Source: Leucobacter sp. | GTDB taxonomy: Bacteria > Actinomycetota > Actinomycetes > Actinomycetales > Microbacteriaceae | Assembly: GCA_031178565.1 (NCBI GenBank) | Contig: JAPSIU010000004.1 | Span: 1 to 26,132 of the forward strand | Reading direction: 5' to 3' | Length of the DNA: 26,132 bases | Shown here: in pieces, positions 20,931-26,132 of the stretch | Layout: the number at the start of each line of letters is the position of its first letter | How positions within the stretch are numbered: position 1 is the first letter of the stretch | Position numbers and translations under genes: made by a program | Notes under the pieces: generated by a model | Database searches by the model: none | The model's input: the letters and a program-made list of their open reading frames with translations, nothing else | What the model was told of the DNA's origin: nothing

Positions 20931-22199
20931 ATGTCGAATCACTCTCCCGATGACCACCTCGTCCTCGACGACTTCCGCGAACTCGAGCGCATCGGCGCGA
21001 CACCCGCGGGCGGCGTTCACCGGCTCTCCGGCACCCCGGAGGATCGACTGCTCAGGGAGTGGTTCAGGTCACGGGCCGAGGATCAGGGGTTCGAGGTGAG
21101 GGTGGACGGCATCGGCAACATGTTCGCCTGCCGAGAGTTCACCCCCGGTGCGCCGTACGTGCTCGTGGGGTCGCACCTCGACTCCCAGCCGCTCGCCGGC
21201 CGGTTCGACGGGGCCTACGGTGTGCTCGCAGCCCTTCACGCGGCGAGGCGGGTGCTCTCCCGTCTCGCCGCCGAGGGGGTCTCTCCCCCGCTCAACCTCG
21301 CGGTCGTGAACTGGTTCAACGAGGAGGGCGCGCGATTCGCGCCGTCGCTGATGGGAAGCTCCGTCTACGCCGGCATCTATTCGCTCGAGGACATGCTCGC
21401 GGTCACCGACCTCGACGGGGTGAGCGTGCGCGACGCGCTCGATTCCATCGGGTATCGCGGCTCCGACGAACCGCCTCGAGCCGCCTGCTACGCGGAGATC
21501 CACATCGAGCAGGGGCGGATCCTGGAGCGGGAGGGCATCGACATCGGGGTCGTCGAGGCCAGCTGGTACACCCAGAAGCTCGACATCACCGTCAACGGCG
21601 AGCAGTCGCACACCGGAGCGACGGCGATGGCGGATCGGCGCGACGCGCTCGTCGGAGCGGCCGAAGCGGTGCTCGCGGTGCACGACGCGACCCTCGATTT
21701 TCCGGAGGGCGCACTCGTCTCGTCGATCGGGCAGCACGTGGTGGAACCGAACTCGCCGATCGTGGTGCCGCGGCGCGTGCACATGATCGCCGACCTCAGG
21801 TCCGCCGATCCCGAAGTCGTTCGCGCGGCGCGAGCGGCGCTGCTCGACCGCTTCGCGGCGATCGGCGAGAAGCGCCGGGTCGAGTTCGAGGTGGACGACT
21901 TCGACGTGCGGGAGGTGCGCCGCTTCCCCGAGGCCGGCGTCTCCCTCGCGGAGCGGGTGATCGCCTCGGAGGGGCTCACGTCCCGACGCCTCTCGACCAT
22001 GGCCGGCCACGACGCGGTGGCCATGAACTCCATCGTGCCGGCCGTGCTGCTGTTCGTGCCGAGCGTGGACGGCGTCTCCCATTGCGAGCGCGAGTCCACG
22101 GAGGACGAGGACATGCTCAGGGGCGTTCGCGCGCTCACGGGTGTGGTGCGCGAGCTGCTCGAGCGGACGCCCGGCCCTCCGCGCTCCGCCGCCCGATGA
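20931..22199 (+). CDS. M20 Zn-dependent amidohydrolase (N-carbamoyl-amino-acid hydrolase / allantoate type)
   Basis: A 422-aa dinuclear metal hydrolase of the hydantoinase/carbamoylase branch of peptidase family M20. Metal ligands are all visible: H82 (VGSHLDS), D93 (GRFDGAYG), E131-E132 (NEEGARF, the first being the catalytic base), H191 (IHIEQG) and H384 (DGVSHCERE). The dimerisation lid (about 212-330) includes GEQSHTGATAMADRRDAL with the lid histidine H227, and MAGHDA (H360) completes the pocket. The family removes carbamoyl groups from N-carbamoyl-L-amino acids, beta-ureidopropionate, allantoate or ureidoglycine. Start ATG with GGAG 6 nt upstream. Probably the last gene of the LacI-controlled operon. 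Confidence 0.9.
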   Translation: MSNHSPDDHLVLDDFRELERIGATPAGGVHRLSGTPEDRLLREWFRSRAEDQGFEVRVDGIGNMFACREFTPGAPYVLVGSHLDSQPLAGRFDGAYGVLAALHAARRVLSRLAAEGVSPPLNLAVVNWFNEEGARFAPSLMGSSVYAGIYSLEDMLAVTDLDGVSVRDALDSIGYRGSDEPPRAACYAEIHIEQGRILEREGIDIGVVEASWYTQKLDITVNGEQSHTGATAMADRRDALVGAAEAVLAVHDATLDFPEGALVSSIGQHVVEPNSPIVVPRRVHMIADLRSADPEVVRAARAALLDRFAAIGEKRRVEFEVDDFDVREVRRFPEAGVSLAERVIASEGLTSRRLSTMAGHDAVAMNSIVPAVLLFVPSVDGVSHCERESTEDEDMLRGVRALTGVVRELLERTPGPPRSAAR

Positions 22200-22268
22200 C
22201 GGGACGGTGACGACGCCTCTTCTCCCGCTCGCGGACACGCATCGCTACGCCGCCAAGGAATCTCTGTG

Positions 22269-22296
22269 CTAGCTTTAAAAGGCCTAGTTTATTTGG
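22269..22296 (+). promoter_or_regulatory. AT-rich tandem repeat in the promoter region of the ABC operon
   Basis: In the 181-bp gap before the ABC genes an AT-rich island holds two near-direct repeats, CTAGCTTTAAAAGG (22269-22282) and CTAGTTTATTTGG (22284-22296), one and a half helical turns apart. Possible -10 boxes (TAGTTT, 22285-22290) overlap them. Likely promoter plus a regulator site distinct from the LacI operator; regulator unknown. The rest of the gap shows nothing further. Confidence 0.45.
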
Positions 22297-22380
22297 CATA
22301 GCACTCTGAGCGCCGTCGCCAGAAGCGACGTGCGCGACGAGATGGGCTGTACGACGTCACGAACGACAAGGAGAAACTCA

Positions 22381-23391
22381 ATGCAGAGACTCATCACGCG
22401 GCGCGGGCTCCGGGCCGGCGCCGGATTCGCCCTCGCGGTCGGCCTGGCCGGAACCCTGGCCGGATGCGCCGGCTCCAGCGGCGCCGACGGTGGAACCGAG
22501 GCGGGCAGCGAGGCGGGGGTCACCCTCGGATTCCCGGGAAGCATCGGTCCCACCGACGTCCCCGCCATCCTCGCCCTCGAGGCCCTGGCGGACGCCGGCT
22601 CCGAGACCGACTACATCGAGTTCGATTCGCCCGACGTTCAGACCCAGGCGCTCCTGCGCGGCGACGTGAACCTGGCTTCGATGGGGCCCGCGACCGTGAT
22701 GAGCGCGAACATCGCCGGCGCCGACATCAAGATGGTCGCGCAGAACAACATGAACGACCTGCAGATCCTCGTCGCCCCCGAGATCGGCTCCTGCGACGAC
22801 CTCGCCGGCCAGCCGGTCGCGATCCACTCCGAGGGCTCGACCAGCACCGCGCACCTCAAGCGCTGGTACGCCGACGAGTGCCCCGACGCCCAGGAGCCGG
22901 AGTGGCTCGTGATCTCGGGTTCCGAGAACCGCGCGACCGCACTCCTCGAGGGGCAGATCAGGGGCACGATCGTCCGACTGGAGGACTGGATCGGCGTCAC
23001 CGGGGGCGAGTCGGACCAGGGCAAGATCCTCACGGCCCTGAGCGACACCCAGTCCGAGTTGCTCACCCAGACCATCGCGACGACGCAGCAGACGCTCGAC
23101 GACGACTCCGAGGGTGTGTCGGCCTTCCTCGACGCGCTCGGCGAACAGTTCGAAGCCGTCAACTCCGACCCGAGCGCGTACGCGGAGAAGGCGGCCCGGG
23201 TCCTCGGCGGAGACTCCGAGACATACGCGGCGGTGTACGAAGAGCTCGTGGCCAACGGGGCGTTCCCGACTGCCGTGGGGCTCGATCCGGCATCCGTCGA
23301 GGCCACGATCGCGTTCTACCAGGAGTCGGGTGCGATCGCGGAGGGCAATCTCAGCGCCGATGACGTCTCTGATGCGAGCTTCGCGAACTAG
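22381..23391 (+). CDS. ABC importer substrate-binding lipoprotein (NitT/TauT, SsuA-like)
   Basis: A 336-aa solute-binding protein. The N-terminus has a twin-Arg-containing basic stretch (ITRRGLRAG), a hydrophobic core and the lipobox LAGC with lipid-modified C29, then a Ser/Gly/Ala linker. The mature protein follows the SsuA/TauA/NMT1 pattern: GFPGSIGPTDVPAILALE near the start, a DVQTQALLRGDVNLASMGPA segment (about 80-100) where the ligand-gating turn lies, and SEGSTSTAHLKRW and GSENRATALLEGQI further on. ATG 22381 follows AAGGAG by 7 nt; an upstream in-frame ATG (22330) lacks a ribosome site and would spoil the signal peptide. First gene of the ABC operon. Ligand unknown. Confidence 0.9.
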   Translation: MQRLITRRGLRAGAGFALAVGLAGTLAGCAGSSGADGGTEAGSEAGVTLGFPGSIGPTDVPAILALEALADAGSETDYIEFDSPDVQTQALLRGDVNLASMGPATVMSANIAGADIKMVAQNNMNDLQILVAPEIGSCDDLAGQPVAIHSEGSTSTAHLKRWYADECPDAQEPEWLVISGSENRATALLEGQIRGTIVRLEDWIGVTGGESDQGKILTALSDTQSELLTQTIATTQQTLDDDSEGVSAFLDALGEQFEAVNSDPSAYAEKAARVLGGDSETYAAVYEELVANGAFPTAVGLDPASVEATIAFYQESGAIAEGNLSADDVSDASFAN

Positions 23392-23439
23392 CGCCGAGGC
23401 CGGTTCCCGCGCGTGCGAGAACCGGCGGGAGGGAAGACT

Positions 23440-24264
23440 GTGACGACGAACGTTCTCCCCCGCTCGTCGCGGGTGCAGGCGAGGCCGATCGAGATCCTGC
23501 ATCTCGGGCGGGAGGTGCGCCCCTCGACGACGGTGCTGCTCAGAATCGCGGCCATCGTACTGTTCGCGGGCCTGTGGGAACTCGGGGCGCGCTCCGCCGG
23601 CTCGATCCTCATCCCGACGTTCACGGACACGGTGGTCGGCCTGTTCGACATGATGTTCGTGACGGGAGAACTCTGGCCGGCCCTGGGCATCAGCAACCTG
23701 GCGCTGGTGATCGGCTACGCCACCGCGGTCGTCATCGCCGTGCCGCTCGGCCTCGCCATGGCGCGCTGGTCGGCCGTCGACCGGATCCTCTCCCCGATCA
23801 CCGCGGCGACAATCGCACTCCCGATCTCGCCGCTGATCCCGATCATCCTCGTGGCCTTCGGCCTGGGCATGCTCCCCAAGGTGCTGGTGATCGTCCTCTT
23901 CGCCTGGGTGTACATCCTCACGAACGTCCGAGCCGGGGTGCGCACCGTGCCGAAGAGCCTCATCGAGATGGCTCGGAGCTTCGGGGCCCGCGAGGCGCGG
24001 GTGTGGCAGCGGATCCTCATCCCCGGGGCCATTCCCGCGATCTTCTCGGGTCTGCGCATCGGCCTCAGCCGCGCCTTCGCCGGAATGGTGATCGTGGAGC
24101 TCATCATGCTGCCGGTCGGCATCGGGCAGAGCATGCTCGACTACCGCGGAACGTTCCAGTCGGATCTGCTCTACGCCACGACGATCGCCGTCGTGCTGGA
24201 AGCCGTGCTCCTGGCCACGCTGATGCAGACCTTCGAGCGCCGACTCATGAAATGGAAGAAGTAA
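23440..24264 (+). CDS. ABC importer permease 1 (NitT/TauT type)
   Basis: A 274-aa, about six-helix BPD-transport permease. The EAA-loop that docks the ATPase is clear (EMARSFGAREARVWQRILIP followed by GAIPAIFSGLRIG). An N-terminal 35-residue hydrophilic arm precedes TM1. The GTG at 23440 (MTTNVLPRSS) is preferred over the GTG at 23413 because GGAGGG lies 8 nt upstream of it. It overlaps the ATPase gene by one base (TAATG), implying coupled translation. Confidence 0.9.
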   Translation: MTTNVLPRSSRVQARPIEILHLGREVRPSTTVLLRIAAIVLFAGLWELGARSAGSILIPTFTDTVVGLFDMMFVTGELWPALGISNLALVIGYATAVVIAVPLGLAMARWSAVDRILSPITAATIALPISPLIPIILVAFGLGMLPKVLVIVLFAWVYILTNVRAGVRTVPKSLIEMARSFGAREARVWQRILIPGAIPAIFSGLRIGLSRAFAGMVIVELIMLPVGIGQSMLDYRGTFQSDLLYATTIAVVLEAVLLATLMQTFERRLMKWKK

Positions 24265-25037
24265 TGATCGAAGTACAGGACCTGACTCACCGCTACATCA
24301 CCGAGGGCCGCGGCGAGACGCTGGCGCTGTCCGACGTCAATCTGACCATCGAGAGCAACGAGTTCATCACACTGCTCGGCCCGTCTGGCTGCGGCAAGAC
24401 CACACTCATGCGCGCGATCGGCGGGCTCGAGAACCCGACCGAGGGGACCGTCGAGGTCAACGGCTCGAGGGTCGACGGACCGAACCTCGACTGCTCGGTC
24501 GTGTTCCAGAACTTCGCGCTCATGCCCTGGGCGACGATCCTCGACAACACGGCCTTCGGCCTGGAGATGCGGGGACGATCCAAGCGGGAGGCGCGCGAGA
24601 TCGCCATGGAGTACATCGAGAAGGTCGGACTGACCGGCTTCGAGGACAAGTACCCCAAGGAGCTGTCGGGCGGTATGCAGCAGCGCGTCGGGCTCGCGAG
24701 AGCGCTCGCGGTCGACACCCCCGTCATCCTCATGGACGAGCCCTTCGGCGCCCTCGACCAGCAGACCCGGCGATACATGCAGGAGGAACTGCTCAAGATC
24801 TGGGAGAACAACAAGAAGACCGTGGTCTTCGTCACCCACGACATGGAGGAGGCGGTGCTGCTCGCCGATCGCGTCGTGCTCATGTCGGCGCGGCCCGGTC
24901 GTGTCGAGGAGGTCATCCCGGTGGACATCCCGCGACCGCGCAACGAGGAGGGCATCGAGCGCACCCCGCAGTTCGTGGATCTCAAGGAGTACCTGTGGCA
25001 GCGGCTTCGCGAGATGTACCGGATGGGCGTGAAATGA
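24264..25037 (+). CDS. ABC importer ATPase (SsuB/TauB-like)
   Basis: A 257-aa nucleotide-binding subunit that powers import. Walker A GPSGCGKTT (39-47), Q-loop FQNFALMPW (Q82), signature LSGGMQQR (134-141), Walker B VILMDEPFGALD (154-165) with the catalytic glutamate E159, and switch histidine H192 (FVTHDMEEA) are all intact. The C-terminal segment (PRPRNEEGIERTPQFVDLKEYL) is typical of nitrate/sulfonate/taurine-type ATPases. The start overlaps permease 1 by one base and the stop overlaps permease 2 by four (ATGA). It likely serves both permeases as a homodimer. Confidence 0.93.
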   Translation: MIEVQDLTHRYITEGRGETLALSDVNLTIESNEFITLLGPSGCGKTTLMRAIGGLENPTEGTVEVNGSRVDGPNLDCSVVFQNFALMPWATILDNTAFGLEMRGRSKREAREIAMEYIEKVGLTGFEDKYPKELSGGMQQRVGLARALAVDTPVILMDEPFGALDQQTRRYMQEELLKIWENNKKTVVFVTHDMEEAVLLADRVVLMSARPGRVEEVIPVDIPRPRNEEGIERTPQFVDLKEYLWQRLREMYRMGVK

Positions 25038-25855
25038 CCTCGACACTCACGCGCCAGATGGCGGTGGCGGACCCGGAGCGGACCGGCGCGCGTCGCCGCC
25101 CGTGGCCGATCCGGATCCTGCGCGCCATCGTGCTCGACTGGGGATCGCTGATCGCCCTCTGCATCGTCTGGGAGATCCTCGGCCACACGCTCCGGCTGAC
25201 CTGGCTGCCGCCGCTCAGCTCCGTCGTCGTCGAGCTCGTCCGCCTCTTCGCCGGGGAGGACTTCCTCGGCTACCTGCTCTCGAGCCTGTCCATGTTCGCG
25301 ATGGGGTTCGCGCTCGCGGTCGTCGTCGGCCTGTTCGTCGGCACGATGATGGGCCTGTCGTCGCGGGTGTACGCCGCGCTCGACATCTACGTCAACGCGC
25401 TCATGGTGACTCCGTCGCTCATCTTCGCACCGATCCTCTTCGCGATCTTCGGCCTCTCCGACATCACCCGCGTCTCGGTGGTGTTCCTGTACGGGGTGTT
25501 CGTGATCATCATCAACACCTCCGCGAGCATCCGCACCATCGACCAGCCGCTGCTCGACATGGCGGCGTCCTACGGAGCGCGTCCGTGGGCGACCGTGCGG
25601 AGGATCGTGATGCCCTCGGCGCTCCCCCTCACGATCGCCGGCCTCCGGCTCTCGGTCGGGCGCTGCGTCAAGGGCATGATCAACGGCGAGATGTTCATCG
25701 CGCTCGTCGGAATCGGCGGCGTCGTGTCGACGGCCAGCAAATCGCACAACTACTCCGCGGTCTGGGCGATCTCGCTGCTCCTCATGCTGATCGCGATCCT
25801 GCTCAACCAGGTCGTGAGCAAGGCGGAGAAGAAGTTCACGGGGTGGGTCGGGTAG
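25034..25855 (+). CDS. ABC importer permease 2 (NitT/TauT type)
   Basis: A 273-aa permease, only distantly similar to permease 1, with six predicted helices and its own EAA loop (DMAASYGARPWATVRRIVMP followed by SALPLTIAGLRLS). The hydrophilic N-terminal arm (about 35 residues) is basic (TGARRRPWP). ATG 25034 overlaps the ATPase stop. The operon therefore encodes two different permeases flanking one ATPase, which points to a heterodimeric membrane channel. Small inverted repeats at 25854-25898 after the stop may terminate the operon but are weak. Confidence 0.9.
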   Translation: MTSTLTRQMAVADPERTGARRRPWPIRILRAIVLDWGSLIALCIVWEILGHTLRLTWLPPLSSVVVELVRLFAGEDFLGYLLSSLSMFAMGFALAVVVGLFVGTMMGLSSRVYAALDIYVNALMVTPSLIFAPILFAIFGLSDITRVSVVFLYGVFVIIINTSASIRTIDQPLLDMAASYGARPWATVRRIVMPSALPLTIAGLRLSVGRCVKGMINGEMFIALVGIGGVVSTASKSHNYSAVWAISLLLMLIAILLNQVVSKAEKKFTGWVG

Positions 25856-25913
25856 CCGGCCCGCCTCCGACGGCACCGCACCCGGCTTCCCCGTGCCGCA
25901 CTACCCTGGTGTG

Positions 25914-25997
25914 ATGGCGATCCTCATCGACCCGCCCGCGTGGCCGGCGCACGGCACCCTCTGGAGCCACCTCGTCTCGGACGCCGACTACGAGGAT
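25914..25997 (+). pseudogene. DUF4031 protein, 5' fragment only (interrupted)
   Basis: Starting at ATG 25914 the frame reads MAILIDPPAWPAHGTLWSHL then VSDADYE, an almost canonical DUF4031 N-terminus. After codon 27 (about 25994) the family pattern, which should continue with a helix of ELHAFA type and later a conserved DxDHYD block, stops. The same frame then gives only Gly/Arg/Ala-rich sequence to the window end. The DUF4031 gene is thus cut off, by rearrangement or assembly error. The ribosome site is weak, as is usual for this small family. Confidence 0.7.
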
Positions 25998-26132
25998 CAC
26001 CCGGCTGCACACGCCGAGCCTGGCCTCCGAGCTGGAGGCGGCGCGGACGGCGCTCGAGGCCGCCGGCATCCGGGCCGACGTCGTCGTCGATCCCGAGGTG
26101 CGGGACGACGGCGGCGACCTCTTCGCCTGGGC
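25996..26132 (+). CDS. Partial sensor histidine kinase-like segment, out of frame with the DUF4031 start
   Basis: In the +1 frame relative to the DUF4031 start, from about 25996 to the window end, 45 residues read ITRLHTPSLASELEAARTAL then EAAGIRADVVVDPEVRDDGG and DLFAW. This resembles the segment between the HisKA_3 dimerisation helices and the ATPase domain of NarL/DesK-type actinobacterial sensor kinases, where a xxPSLAxELxxARxALxAAGI pattern is followed by AWAxREAxTNVxRH. No start codon or upstream kinase domain precedes it here. Assignment rests on 45 residues, so moderate confidence. Confidence 0.5.
   Translation, partial: MTRLHTPSLASELEAARTALEAAGIRADVVVDPEVRDDGGDLFAW

Noticed and set aside
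18926..20932. 668-codon minus-strand ORF opposite the symporter
   Set aside because: Composition is Glu/Asp/His/Arg-rich as expected for the antisense of a hydrophobic membrane gene; the symporter frame has recognisable family blocks.
24293..25876. Minus-strand ORF opposite the ATPase and permease 2
   Set aside because: Antisense shadow; both plus-strand genes have intact motifs.
25854..25898. Terminator after permease 2
   Set aside because: Only 6-bp stems with 16-22-nt loops that exclude each other; not distinguishable from chance at this GC content.
1..26132. tRNA, rRNA or riboswitch
   Set aside because: No cloverleaf-like sequence with CCA-adjacent T-arm motif, rRNA core or recognised riboswitch core was seen, and intergenic gaps are too short for most.

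Overview
The window is GC-rich throughout, densely packed, and rich in GTG/TTG starts and in ATGA-type start/stop overlaps. This fits a high-GC actinobacterium. Gene content (actinobacterial GuaB1-type enzyme, DUF222/HNH protein, DUF4031-like start, DUF4190 protein, TIGR03943 protein) suggests Microbacteriaceae, possibly Leucobacter-like. The genus is an inference, not something read from a marker gene. No rRNA, tRNA, CRISPR array, IS element or prophage gene was found, and no gene-free stretch exceeds about 180 bp.

Region 1 (1-5.8 kb) is housekeeping: the start of thrC (leaving the window), a GuaB1-type IMPDH/GMP-reductase family enzyme, a DUF4190 membrane protein closed by a strong terminator hairpin, mscL, an SRAP/YedK-type abasic-site protein and a YihY/BrkB membrane protein. 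Region 2 (5.9-9.3 kb) is a three-gene overlapping operon: a COG0701 permease, its usual TIGR03943 partner, and an unrecognised secreted or membrane-anchored protein with an Ig-like and probable propeller fold. Region 3 (9.4-14.7 kb) holds a DUF222/HNH protein with a degenerate Gly-Pro-Asp-Ser tail, a DHA2-type MFS exporter, and a GntR/FCD regulator divergent from a second MFS transporter across a tandem ACCA/TGGT operator.

Region 4 (14.7-17.1 kb) holds an AlkC-type DNA glycosylase translationally coupled to a GyrI-like protein. Since GyrI-like proteins of this family can hydrolyse cyclopropanoid DNA alkylators and HEAT-repeat glycosylases excise the resulting adducts, this looks like a compact 'destroy the drug and repair the lesion' pair. 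A tiny secreted protein with an LEPTG sorting-like signal follows.

Region 5 (17.1-25.9 kb) is a nitrogen-compound uptake and hydrolysis cluster. A LacI regulator is divergent from a nitrilase-superfamily hydrolase whose leader carries a perfect LacI-type palindrome. Then come a sodium:solute symporter flanked on both sides by single-TM microproteins (45 and 40 aa), an M20 carbamoylase-type amidohydrolase, and a NitT/TauT-type ABC importer (lipoprotein, permease, ATPase, second permease). The substrate is unknown; a carbamoyl, ureido or amide compound is the best guess.

The last 220 bp are anomalous: a canonical DUF4031 N-terminus runs for about 25 codons and then switches, out of frame, into what reads as a piece of a sensor histidine kinase. 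This is either a real deletion or an assembly join.
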